Part shown: positions 32,436 to 42,061 of the stretch, piece after piece
How positions within the stretch are numbered: the stretch's first letter is position 1
Layout of the letters: each line of letters opens with the position of its first letter
NCBI GenBank assembly: GCA_020638735.1
Contig: JACKHZ010000011.1
Location: 186,001 to 250,000, forward strand
Length of the DNA: 64,000 bases
DNA from: Planctomycetota bacterium
GTDB taxonomy: Bacteria; Planctomycetota; UBA1135; UBA2386
Direction: 5' to 3'
Position numbers and translations under genes: made by a program
The notes under the pieces: model-generated
What the model was told of the DNA's origin: nothing
The model's database searches: none
Seen by the model: the letters and a program-made list of their open reading frames with translations, nothing else

Positions 32436-34763
32436 ATGCGTCGCAGTCCGCTGCTGGGGTTGATGCTCGCCGCCTGCGTGGCGGCACCCGATACCGATCC
32501 GCCGCGCTTCGGCGCGTTCCTCGCCGACCTGCGCGCCTACACGTCGCGGCAGCAGGTCGAGATGGGGGTGCCGGGGATCTGGATCGCCGTGCTGGAGGTC
32601 GACCCCGTGACCGGCGAGGAGCACGTCTGGTGCGACGCCGTCGGCGGCGCCGTGAACTCCGCCGTCGGCAGCTCGCTCGCCGAGCGTTGGAACGACCTCG
32701 ATCCGCTGGCCACGCACCGCGTCGCGTCGATCTCCAAGCTCTACACCGACACGGCGGCGATGGTGCTCGTGGAACGCGGGCAGCTCGACCTCGACGCGCC
32801 GGTGCGGCGCTACCTGCCGGACTTCGCGCCGCACGACCCGTTCGGCGCCGAGATCACGCTGCGCCACCTGATGGGGCACCGCGCCGGCCTGGTGCGCGAG
32901 TCGCCGGTCGGTCACTACTTCGACCCGAGCGAACCGAGCCTGCAGGCGACCGTCGCCAGCCTCAACGACACCGCGCTGGTGTTCGCGCCGGGCAGCGACT
33001 TCAAGTACAGCAACCCGGGCATCGGCGTCGTCGGCGAGGTCGTCGCGCGCGTCAGCGGCATGCAGTTCTGCGACGCGGTGCGCGAGCTGGTGCTGCTGCC
33101 GTTGGGGCTCACCGACAGCGACTTCGCGGCGCGGCCCGACCTCATGGCGCGCCAGGCCGACGGCATCATGTGGACCTACGATGGCCGCGACATCCCGACG
33201 CCGTCGTTCCGCTTCGGCTACACGCCGGCCGCCGAGCTGCGCAGCACGACCGTCGACCTGGTGCGATTCGCGCGCAGCTGGTTCCCGGATGCGACGCGGC
33301 GCGTGCTGCAGCCGGCGACGCAGGCGGCGATGTGGCAGCTGCGCGAAGGCCAGCGGCAGGGCTGCGGCCTCGGGTTCTTCGTCGGCGACCTCGACGGCCA
33401 CCGTCGCGTCGGCCACGGCGGCGCCGTCTACGGCTTCGCCTCGTCGCTGATGGCGTTGCCCGACGACGGCGTCGCGGTGGCGGTGATCTGCACCAAGGAC
33501 TTCGCCAACGAGGTCAGCGAAGCGATCGCCGAACGCGCCTTGCGCAGCGTGCTGCTCAACCGCGACGGGCTTTGCCCGACGCCGGCCGAGTTCCCGTCGC
33601 CGGTCGGCGCCGTTGCGGCGCGCGCGCAGGCCGGTCACTACCGCGTCGGCGAGGACTGGGTCGAGCTGCTGGCCCGCGGCGACGAGCTCTACTACGACCC
33701 CAACATCGGCGTGCGCACGCGCCTTCGCCGCGCCGGCGACGGCAGCCTCGTCGCCGACGACCCGCTCGGGCTCGGTGCGTCGCGGCGGCTGGTGCGCCAG
33801 GCGGACGGCCGCTGGTGGGACGGTGTCGCGGTCTACGAGCGCGACGACGCCGTGCCGGCGGAGGTGCCGACCGAGCTGCGCGAGCTGATCGGCGAGTACG
33901 GCTGGGACCACGACGTGCTGGTCGTCTACGAGGATCACGGCCAGCTGGCGGTGCTGATCGAGTGGGTCGTGCGCTACCTGCCGGTGCGCGAGGCCGAGGA
34001 CCACTATCGCTTCCCGTCGGGCATGTACAACGACGACCTCCTGGTGTTCGAGCGCGACGCCGCAGGTCGCGTCACCGCCGCGGTGGTCGGCGGCGCGCGG
34101 TTCGCGCGGCGCCCGGACCCGGAAACGAAGTTCCGCATCGTGCCGACCGGTCCCGTGCCAGAGCTCGTCGCCGCCGCGCGCGACGCCGTGCCGCCGCCGC
34201 AGCCGGCGACGCTGCTGCCGTCGGACCTCGTCGAGCTGGCAGTGCTCGATCCGACGCTGCGCTTCGACCTGCGCTACGCCGGCGAAGACAACTTCATGGG
34301 CCACCGTTTCTACGACAAGGCGGTCGCCAAGATGCAGCGGCCGGCGGCCGAGGCGTTGGCGCGCGTCCACCAGCAGCTGGCGAAGCGCGGCCTCGGCCTG
34401 CTGGTGTTCGACGCGTATCGGCCGTGGGCGGTGACCAAGGCGTTCTGGGAGGCGACGCCGGACGCGCAGAAGGACTTCGTCGCCGACCCCAGCAAGGGTT
34501 CGCGCCACAACCGCGGCTGCGCGGTCGACCTGACGCTGTGCGACCTCGCCACCGGCCAGCCGGTCGAGATGCCGAGCACCTTCGACGAGTTCACGGTGCG
34601 CGCCTACCCGGATTGGCCCGGCGGCACGTCGCGACAGCGCTACTGGCGCGAGCTGCTGCGTCGATCGATGGAGGGCGAGGGCTTCACCGTCTACGAGAAG
34701 GAGTGGTGGCACTTCGACTTCGCCGGGTGGGAGAAGTACGCGGTCGCCAACGACCCGCTGTAG
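32436..34763 (+). CDS. Lipoprotein fusing a serine beta-lactamase-family domain to a VanX-type D-Ala-D-Ala dipeptidase
   Basis: 775 residues. Lipoprotein signal MRRSPLLGLMLAACVAAP with lipobox LAAC. Residues about 30-370 form a class C beta-lactamase/DD-peptidase-type domain: Ser98-x-x-Lys101 in ASISKLYTD, tyrosine motif YSNPGIG and third motif VGHGGAVYG. A beta-rich linker (about 390-590) follows, like that found after many serine hydrolases. Residues about 600-770 are a peptidase M15D (VanX/DdpX) domain: DLRYAGEDNFMGHRFYD, FDAYRP, Zn motif SRHNRGCAVDL and EWWHFDF. Both active sites look intact. It could trim peptidoglycan stem peptides and hydrolyse released D-Ala-D-Ala in the periplasm for recycling; immunity to glycopeptides is a less likely alternative. 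Confidence 0.88.
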   Translation: MRRSPLLGLMLAACVAAPDTDPPRFGAFLADLRAYTSRQQVEMGVPGIWIAVLEVDPVTGEEHVWCDAVGGAVNSAVGSSLAERWNDLDPLATHRVASISKLYTDTAAMVLVERGQLDLDAPVRRYLPDFAPHDPFGAEITLRHLMGHRAGLVRESPVGHYFDPSEPSLQATVASLNDTALVFAPGSDFKYSNPGIGVVGEVVARVSGMQFCDAVRELVLLPLGLTDSDFAARPDLMARQADGIMWTYDGRDIPTPSFRFGYTPAAELRSTTVDLVRFARSWFPDATRRVLQPATQAAMWQLREGQRQGCGLGFFVGDLDGHRRVGHGGAVYGFASSLMALPDDGVAVAVICTKDFANEVSEAIAERALRSVLLNRDGLCPTPAEFPSPVGAVAARAQAGHYRVGEDWVELLARGDELYYDPNIGVRTRLRRAGDGSLVADDPLGLGASRRLVRQADGRWWDGVAVYERDDAVPAEVPTELRELIGEYGWDHDVLVVYEDHGQLAVLIEWVVRYLPVREAEDHYRFPSGMYNDDLLVFERDAAGRVTAAVVGGARFARRPDPETKFRIVPTGPVPELVAAARDAVPPPQPATLLPSDLVELAVLDPTLRFDLRYAGEDNFMGHRFYDKAVAKMQRPAAEALARVHQQLAKRGLGLLVFDAYRPWAVTKAFWEATPDAQKDFVADPSKGSRHNRGCAVDLTLCDLATGQPVEMPSTFDEFTVRAYPDWPGGTSRQRYWRELLRRSMEGEGFTVYEKEWWHFDFAGWEKYAVANDPL

Positions 34764-34927
34764 CGCGAGGCGTCGAACGCCCGGGACTGCAGGTGGTGGG
34801 GATCGCTGCCAGCAGGCGCGGGCGGCCGAGGATTGCCGGCGGGTGGTCGGCGGGCGCACGTCGCCGCGCGGCCCTTGGCATCGACGCGAGCAGTCGCGCG
34901 GCGGCGTTGGTAGACTCGGCGCCCGCG

Positions 34928-36721
34928 ATGAGGTCGCTCCGCCCGTGGTCCCTGTTGCTCGCCGTCTCCGCCGCGCTGGCCGTCGCCGCGCCGGCCCAGG
35001 CGCTGCCGTCGCCGCCGGTCCAGGCCGGGAGTGGCGCGGCCTTCGATCCGCCGGCGGTGCTCGAGGACGTGCTGCAGTTCCAGTTCGCGGCGGGCACCGG
35101 TGCCGAGCTGCGCATGGGACGTTGGCGGTCGCGCACCGGCGTCGACCTGACGCCGGTGACGCGTTGGCTGGACGGCGTCGAGGTCGCGCCGTGGATCACG
35201 GTGGTCGACTGGGATCAGCTCGACCGCTGGCATCGGCGCGCCTGCTCGGTGTTGCCGACGCACAACCGACCGGGTCACCTCGGGCTGTGGTATCGCGTGC
35301 GCGCGCGGGACGCGGCCGCGGCGGACGTGCTGTTGCAGCACCTCTCCGCCGAACCGCTGGTCGCGCACGTCTACAAGGAACCGATCGCCTACCCGGCGAG
35401 CGCCGCCGCCGCAGTCGCCCCGCTGCTGTCCGGCAACGACATTCCGCCGACCACGCCGTCGTTCACCGCGATGCAGCACGCCCACGAACCGACGCCGGTC
35501 GGGCACGGGGTGCGGGCGGTGGACGGCGTGCTCGGGGCGCGCGGTCAGGGCGTGACGTTCTTCATGATCGAGGACACCTGGCTGGTGGGCCACGAGGACG
35601 TGAGCCAGCTGGTCGTCGCCAACTTCCTCGGGCCGGCGGCGACGGCCACGGTGGGTGAGGCGCTGCACGGCCTGTCGGGCGCGGCGATCGTCTGCGCCGA
35701 CCGCAACGCCTACGGCATCACCGGCGTCAGCGATCGCGTCAGCGCGCGGTTCGTCTCGCAGCTCACGGCCGGCGGGCTCGGCAACGCCTACGCGCAGGTG
35801 CTGCAGAACAGCCAGCCGGGCGACGTCGTGCTGATGGTGATGATGGTGATCGTGCCCGGGCTCGGCCCCGGCACGTTCATCCCGATCGAGTTCTACCAGT
35901 CGGTGTTCGACGTGGTGCTGACGACGACCGCGAGCGGCGTGCACGTCTGCGCGCCAGCCGGCAACGGCGATCGCAACCTCGACGACCCGCTGCTGCTCGG
36001 CCGGTTCGATCGCAACTTCCGCGACTCCGGCGCGTGCATCGTCGCCGCCACCGACGCCGGGCTGCTGGTGCGCGCCTCGTACAGCAACTGGGGCTCGCGG
36101 GTGGACGCCAACGGTTGGGGCAACAACGTCGTCTCCTGCGGCTACGGCTCGCTGTTCTACCCCAACAGCGATCCGCTGCAGGCCTACACGGCGTCGGCGA
36201 CGGGCACGTCGTCGGCGACGCCGCACATCGCCGGGTTGATGGCGGCGATCCAGGGCGCGGCGCGGCGACAGCTCGGCGTGACGCTGAGCAACGCGGCCGT
36301 GCTCGATCTGCTGCACCAGCACGGCGCCCTGACGCCGGACGACATCGGCCGCCGGCCCGACCTGGTGGCGATCTTCGACGCGCTCGGTGTGCACGACGGC
36401 CTGAGCGCCGTCGAGCCCGACGTGCCGCTCGGCGACACCATCGCGATGACCCTCGACGGCGCGGCCGGCGGCATCGCGGCGCTGTTCGGGGCGTTCGGCG
36501 AGGCCGACGTGCCGGTCGGCCTCAACCGCAACCTGCACCTGGACCCGCTCGGCGCGGTGGTGCTCGGCGCCTACCTGCTCGGCACACCCGGCCCGCACTA
36601 CTCGCTCACGGTGCCGAACGACGCGTCGTTGCACGGCGCGGAGATCTTCTTCCAGGCGGTGCGGCTCTACGGCAGCAACCCGTTGCAGCTGAGCAACAGC
36701 TGCCAGGTGACGATCCTCTGA
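34928..36721 (+). CDS. Secreted S8 (subtilisin-like) peptidase with C-terminal module
   Basis: 597 residues. Signal peptide MRSLRPWSLLLAVSAALAVA, cleaved near AQA. The S8 triad can be read as Asp216 (FFMIEDTW), His247 (ALHGLSGAAI) and Ser428 (ATGTSSATPHIAG); Asp and His surroundings are unusual (no DxG, HGLSG instead of HGTHV), so activity needs testing. The oxyanion Asn is in CAPAGNGDRN. The last ~110 residues form a beta-rich module (NRNLHLDPLGAVVLGAYLLG, then EIFFQAVRLYGSNPLQLSNS) similar to ends of two other exported proteins here. TAGACT at 34911-34916, 11 nt before the ATG, is a possible -10. Confidence 0.82.
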   Translation: MRSLRPWSLLLAVSAALAVAAPAQALPSPPVQAGSGAAFDPPAVLEDVLQFQFAAGTGAELRMGRWRSRTGVDLTPVTRWLDGVEVAPWITVVDWDQLDRWHRRACSVLPTHNRPGHLGLWYRVRARDAAAADVLLQHLSAEPLVAHVYKEPIAYPASAAAAVAPLLSGNDIPPTTPSFTAMQHAHEPTPVGHGVRAVDGVLGARGQGVTFFMIEDTWLVGHEDVSQLVVANFLGPAATATVGEALHGLSGAAIVCADRNAYGITGVSDRVSARFVSQLTAGGLGNAYAQVLQNSQPGDVVLMVMMVIVPGLGPGTFIPIEFYQSVFDVVLTTTASGVHVCAPAGNGDRNLDDPLLLGRFDRNFRDSGACIVAATDAGLLVRASYSNWGSRVDANGWGNNVVSCGYGSLFYPNSDPLQAYTASATGTSSATPHIAGLMAAIQGAARRQLGVTLSNAAVLDLLHQHGALTPDDIGRRPDLVAIFDALGVHDGLSAVEPDVPLGDTIAMTLDGAAGGIAALFGAFGEADVPVGLNRNLHLDPLGAVVLGAYLLGTPGPHYSLTVPNDASLHGAEIFFQAVRLYGSNPLQLSNSCQVTIL

Positions 36722-36729
36722 GCCGTCGC

Positions 36730-38676
36730 GTGTCGAACCCGTGCGCGGACCCGGCCCCGCGTGCACCGGCAGGTCGGCGTCGCCGTCGCCGGCTCGCGTT
36801 CGTCGCGGGCATGCTGCTGCTCGTCGTGCTGGTCGTCGAGGGGCTCGGTTTCGTCGGGTTCCGTCTGCTGACCGGCGGCTGGTTCTCGCCGCAGCAGGTG
36901 CGCGCACAGCACGCCGCCGCGCGCGGCGAGGTGTCGGGCGAGGTCGCGGCGGTGCAGGCGGCCGCCAACCCTGGAACCGTCGTGCATCCGTACCTCGGTT
37001 ACGTCAACAACCGCGACATCGCGCCGATCGCCGGCTTCCCGGTGTCGCCGTTCGGCTTCACCGAGGAACGATCGCCGCTGCGGCGCCGCAGCCGCGACCG
37101 CTACGTCGTGGCGCTGCTCGGCGGCTCGTTCGCGCTGCAGCTCGGCCTCTACGCCGAGGACCGGCTGCGCGACGAACTGGCGAAGAGCCCGGCGCTGCAA
37201 GGGCGGCGCGTCGAGGTCGTGCGCCTCGCGCTCGGCGGCTACAAGCAACCGCAGCAGCTGTTCGCCGCGGAGCTGTGCTGGCTGCTCGGCGGTGAGTTCG
37301 ACTGCGTGCTCTGCCTCGACGGCTTCAACGAGGTGGCGCTGGTCGACGAGAACGTGCCGCTCGGCGTGCCCGGGTGGTTCCCGCGCGGTTGGGCGCGCCT
37401 GCTCGACACCGTGCCCGAGATGGCCCAGCAGCGACGGATCGGCCACCTCGTCGTGCTGCGCGAGCAGCGCGCGGCGCTCGCCGACGCCGCCGACGCCGCC
37501 AGCTGGTCGCCGACCCTGCAGTGCCTGTGGTGGTGGCGCGACCGCGGCCTGCAGGCGCGCCTCGCCGCGCTGAGCGTCGAGATCGAACATGCCGGGTCGG
37601 GGCGCACCTTCGCCGCCACCGGGCCGGGCGCGGCGCCGGGCAGCGGCACCGCCGGGCGCCGCGACAACGTCGACCTGTGGCAGCGGGCCTCGCGGCAGCT
37701 CGATGCGCTGTGTCGCGCGCGCGGGGTGCCCTACTTCCACTTCCTGCAGCCCAACCAGTACGTGCCGGGCAGCAAGCCGATCGGCGCCGAGGAGGCCGCG
37801 GTCGCGATCGACGACGCGCACCCCTATGCGGCGGCGGTGCGCGAGTCGTGGCCGCTGCTGCGCGCGGCCGGCGCCGCGCTGGCGGCCGACGGGGTCGCCT
37901 TCACCGACCTGACGACGGTGCTCGCGGATCATCCGGAGCCGCTCTACCTCGACACCTGTTGTCACCTCGGGCGCGCCGGCTACGAACTGGTCGCCGCGGC
38001 GCTAGCGCAGGTGGTGCGCACGCGGCTCGACCTCGAAGGCTTCGTCGTCGACCACCTGGAGCTGCGACAGCCCGAGTTGCGGCTGGAAGACCCGGCGCAG
38101 TTCCGCGCGCTGCCGGTTGTCGCGGTCGGGGCCGACGGGCGCCGGGTGGACGTCGCCGGCCGCGGGTTCGGCACCGAGCTGGTCGTGGAGCCGGCAGGGC
38201 TGCTGGAGCTGCGGGAGGACGGCGCGGTCCGGGCGCAGCGGCGCGGTGACGGCCGGATCACCTGTCGATTCCGCGGCAGCGAGGTCGCCGCGGAGTTCAC
38301 CGCGCGCTGGCCGGCGGAGCTCGCGCTGCCCGACGGTCGCGGGGAAGGCGGCGCGCCGGCGCCGGCGCTGCGGCTGTTGGGTGGCGTCGGGGAGCGGGGC
38401 GGCGCGCCGGTCGAGCTCGGCTGCGCGGGCCTGTCGGCCGGCCGGCTGTCGCTGCTCGCCGCGTCGCTGCGGCCGCTGCCGGCCGAGATCCGCCCGGGCG
38501 AGGACGCCTTCGGCGTGGTCACCTCGCTGCTGGCGCCCGACGCCGGGACCGTGACGATGACGGCGCCGCTCGATGCGCCGGCGCAGCAGCCGCTGTTCCT
38601 GCGCGTCTACGTCGTCGATCCGGGCGACGGGCTGGTGGTGGCGACCAGCAACACGGTCGTCGTGACCCGCGATTGA
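36730..38676 (+). CDS. Membrane-anchored SGNH/GDSL-like hydrolase
   Basis: 648 residues from GTG 36730, 8 nt after the subtilase stop. A basic N-terminus and one helix (LAFVAGMLLLVVLVVEGLGF) anchor it. The SGNH fold is suggested by VVALLGGSFALQLG (block I, Ser), LCLDGFNEVALVDEN (block III G-x-N) and YLDTCCHLGRAGYELV (block V, Asp/His). The domain covers about 95-430. The remaining ~215 residues are beta-rich and end PLFLRVYVVDPGDGLVVATS, similar to the C-terminal modules of the subtilase and of the gene at 59378. The substrate is unknown; such anchored SGNH proteins often act on acylated polysaccharides. Confidence 0.75.
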   Translation: MSNPCADPAPRAPAGRRRRRRLAFVAGMLLLVVLVVEGLGFVGFRLLTGGWFSPQQVRAQHAAARGEVSGEVAAVQAAANPGTVVHPYLGYVNNRDIAPIAGFPVSPFGFTEERSPLRRRSRDRYVVALLGGSFALQLGLYAEDRLRDELAKSPALQGRRVEVVRLALGGYKQPQQLFAAELCWLLGGEFDCVLCLDGFNEVALVDENVPLGVPGWFPRGWARLLDTVPEMAQQRRIGHLVVLREQRAALADAADAASWSPTLQCLWWWRDRGLQARLAALSVEIEHAGSGRTFAATGPGAAPGSGTAGRRDNVDLWQRASRQLDALCRARGVPYFHFLQPNQYVPGSKPIGAEEAAVAIDDAHPYAAAVRESWPLLRAAGAALAADGVAFTDLTTVLADHPEPLYLDTCCHLGRAGYELVAAALAQVVRTRLDLEGFVVDHLELRQPELRLEDPAQFRALPVVAVGADGRRVDVAGRGFGTELVVEPAGLLELREDGAVRAQRRGDGRITCRFRGSEVAAEFTARWPAELALPDGRGEGGAPAPALRLLGGVGERGGAPVELGCAGLSAGRLSLLAASLRPLPAEIRPGEDAFGVVTSLLAPDAGTVTMTAPLDAPAQQPLFLRVYVVDPGDGLVVATSNTVVVTRD

Positions 38677-38700
38677 GCGGCGCGCGGGGCGCGGTTTTTT
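38667..38700 (+). terminator. Intrinsic terminator after the SGNH hydrolase
   Basis: CCGCG (38667-38671) pairs with CGCGG (38690-38694), enclosing a GC-rich segment that includes the stop codon, and is followed by TTTTTT (38695-38700). It is the only stem plus six-T end I found in the window. Confidence 0.6.
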
Positions 38701-38724
38701 GCGGCAAGCGCGGCGCGATCGGCC

Positions 38725-38730
38725 TACTGT
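38725..38730 (+). promoter_or_regulatory. Candidate -10 element of gltA
   Basis: TACTGT, 48 nt before the gltA ATG. The nearest TTG-type hexamer, TTGCGG at 38699-38704, gives a 20-nt spacer, longer than normal. Confidence 0.3.
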
Positions 38731-38778
38731 AGCTGCCCGAGAATCAGCCCCCGAAGACGCTCAGTCCTCGACCCTGCG

Positions 38779-40077
<1,299 letters not shown>

Positions 40078-40091
40078 GGCGGATGACTGGC

Positions 40092-40110
40092 CGCGGGCGA
40101 ACCGCCCGCG
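40092..40110 (+). terminator. Stem-loop after gltA (REP-like copy 2)
   Basis: CGCGGGCG-AAC-CGCCCGCG, perfect 8-bp stem 14 nt after the stop. Its 19-nt core (40091-40109) matches the palindrome at 12554-12572 at all but one base. Confidence 0.45.
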
Positions 40111-40117
40111 CTGCGCC

Positions 40118-40150
40118 GCTTGCGCGGGAGCAACGCAATCCCGCGCAAGC
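40118..40150 (+). terminator. Second perfect inverted repeat after gltA
   Basis: GCTTGCGCGGGA and TCCCGCGCAAGC, 12 bp each, flank GCAACGCAA. It lies 13 nt upstream of the symporter -35, so it could be the gltA 3' end or an operator for the sugar genes. TTGC/GCAA arms recur at the LacI operator candidate (50201-50210). Confidence 0.5.
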
Positions 40151-40163
40151 CGATGTCGCTGAG

Positions 40164-40191
40164 TTGCGCGAGGTTTGCGCGCGCCTACGCT
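40164..40191 (+). promoter_or_regulatory. Candidate promoter of the sugar-uptake operon
   Basis: TTGCGC (40164-40169), 16-nt spacer, TACGCT (40186-40191). A TSS near 40198 leaves about 28 nt before the TTG start at 40226 and rules out ATG 40175. Confidence 0.5.
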
Positions 40192-40225
40192 GCGAGACCG
40201 TCTCTCTCGCACCCCAGGGCACGCG

Positions 40226-42052
40226 TTGGAAATCCACTTCGCCGACATCGCGGTCTTCCTGCTGTTCCTCGTCGCCGTCGTCGCCGTCGGCCTGATCAAG
40301 AGCCGCAACGAGAACGACAGCGAGTCGTACTTCCTGGCCGGCCGCGGCCTCAGCTGGTGGCTGATCGGCTTCTCGCTGATCGCGGCGAACATCTCGACCG
40401 AGCAGTTCGTCGGCATGTCGGGCCAGGCGGCCGACTACATCGGCCTCGCCGTCGCGACCTGGGAGTGGCTGGCCGGCATCACGCTGGTGGTGACGGCGTT
40501 CTTCGTGCTGCCGAAGTTCCTGCGCGCCGGCATCTACACGGTGCCGCAGTTCCTCGAGCAGCGCTTCGACAAGTCGGCGCGCTCGCTGATGGCGGTGCTG
40601 TCGATGGCGACGTTCGTGCTGGTCAGCTTCACCGCGGTCGTCTACTCCGGCGCGCTGATGGCGACGACGCTGTTCCCCGAGTCCATCAGCATCGCCGGGG
40701 CGTCGTGGGCGATCGGCGTGCTGGCCGCGGTCTACGTCGCCGCCGGCGGACTCAAGGCCTGCGCCTGGGCCGATCTGCTGCAGGGTTCGGCGTTGATCGT
40801 CGGCGGCGCGATCATGCTGTGGCTGGCGATCGACGCGCTCGCCGGCTCGCCGGTGGCGTCCTTGTCGACGACCGCCGACGTGCAGGGGCTCGCCGACAGC
40901 GCCGGCGGCTGGGAGAAGTTCTTCGCCCTCAACGAGCACAAGCTGCACATGGCGCTGCCGGCCGACGACACCAACCTGCCGTGGACGGTGCTGCTGATCG
41001 GCGCCTGGATCCCCAACTTCTACTACTGGGGCCTCAACCAGTACATCACCCAGCGCACGCTCGGTTCTCACTCGCTGGCGCACGGTCAGCGCGGCGTGGT
41101 GTTCGCGGCGGCGCTGAAGCTGGTGATCCCGTTCGTCATCGTGTTCCCGGGCATCATCGCCTTCAACCTCTACAGCGGCGACATGGAGGCCGCGGCGACC
41201 GACGGCAACGCTGCAGTGCTCGCGAGCTACGAACAGGCCAAGGCGGCGCCCGACAAGGCGGAGTCGCTGCTGGTGGTGGAGTTCGAGCCGGCGTGGGCCA
41301 GTGCGCATCCGGAACAGGCCGTCGAACTCGCCGCGTGGAACGACGCGGTCGCGCAGCGGGTGGCGGCGAGCGGCGCCGCGGTCACCAGCGAGAAGCTGAT
41401 CCGCTACAAGTTCGACACCGCGTTCGGCCTGCTGGTGAAGAAGCTGGTGCCGGGCGGCCACGGCCTGCGCGGCTTCATCCTGGCGGCGATCCTGGGCGCG
41501 GTGATCAGCTCGCTGGCGTCGATGCTCAACGCCGCGTCGACGATCTTCACCATGGACCTGTTCCGTGAGTACGTGCGGCGCGACGCCTCGCAGCAGGCCC
41601 TGGTCCGCACCGGCCGCGTCGCGGTGGCGGTGTTCACGGTGATCGGCTGCCTGATCGCGCCGCTGCTCGACAGCCCGGTGTTCAAGGGCATCTTCAACTA
41701 CATCCAGGAGTTCCAGGGGTTCATCTCGCCGGGCATCCTGTGCGTCTGTGCCTTCGGCCTGTTCGTGCCGCGCTCGCCGGCGAAGAGCGGCCTGGTCGGC
41801 CTGCTGACCAGCCCGCTCGTCTACGGCGTGCTCAAGCTGCTCGCGCCGGACATGGCGTTCCTCAACCGCATGGCGGTGACCTCGGGCGTGGTGGTCGTGG
41901 TGATGACGGCGATGACCGTGCTGATGCCGCGCACGACGCCGCACGTGGTGCCGCCGCCGCCGCCGATCGACCTGCGCTCGTGCCCGATCGCGCGCGCCAT
42001 CGGCATCGCCGTCGGCATCGCCACGGTGACGCTCTACGTGATCTTCTGGTGA
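40226..42052 (+). CDS. Sodium/sugar symporter (SSS family)
   Basis: 608 residues from TTG 40226 (LEIHFADIAVFLLFLVAVVA); the start is chosen because the promoter candidate lies downstream of the earlier ATG. About 13-14 membrane helices in the SSS/LeuT-fold pattern, with SYFLAGRGLSWWLIGFSLIA, ISTEQFVGMSGQA, GIYTVPQFLEQRFDKSAR, GGLKACAWADLLQGSALIVG and SLASMLNAASTIFTMDLF. It is close to the vSGLT/SglT Na+-galactose/glucose group. A ~90-residue soluble insertion (about 335-410) between helices is longer than in vSGLT. It is followed after 9 nt by a galactokinase-like gene and then a beta-galactosidase, so galactose or a galactoside is the likely cargo. Confidence 0.9.
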   Translation: MEIHFADIAVFLLFLVAVVAVGLIKSRNENDSESYFLAGRGLSWWLIGFSLIAANISTEQFVGMSGQAADYIGLAVATWEWLAGITLVVTAFFVLPKFLRAGIYTVPQFLEQRFDKSARSLMAVLSMATFVLVSFTAVVYSGALMATTLFPESISIAGASWAIGVLAAVYVAAGGLKACAWADLLQGSALIVGGAIMLWLAIDALAGSPVASLSTTADVQGLADSAGGWEKFFALNEHKLHMALPADDTNLPWTVLLIGAWIPNFYYWGLNQYITQRTLGSHSLAHGQRGVVFAAALKLVIPFVIVFPGIIAFNLYSGDMEAAATDGNAAVLASYEQAKAAPDKAESLLVVEFEPAWASAHPEQAVELAAWNDAVAQRVAASGAAVTSEKLIRYKFDTAFGLLVKKLVPGGHGLRGFILAAILGAVISSLASMLNAASTIFTMDLFREYVRRDASQQALVRTGRVAVAVFTVIGCLIAPLLDSPVFKGIFNYIQEFQGFISPGILCVCAFGLFVPRSPAKSGLVGLLTSPLVYGVLKLLAPDMAFLNRMAVTSGVVVVVMTAMTVLMPRTTPHVVPPPPPIDLRSCPIARAIGIAVGIATVTLYVIFW

Positions 42053-42061
42053 GGTGAAGCG

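Noticed and set aside
27937..32487. Very long open frame (over 1500 codons) on the minus strand opposite smc
   Set aside because: It is antisense to a clear SMC protein; composition is Leu/Arg/Ala-repetitive with no domain. In DNA this GC-rich, third-position G/C bias removes stops from the complementary frame.
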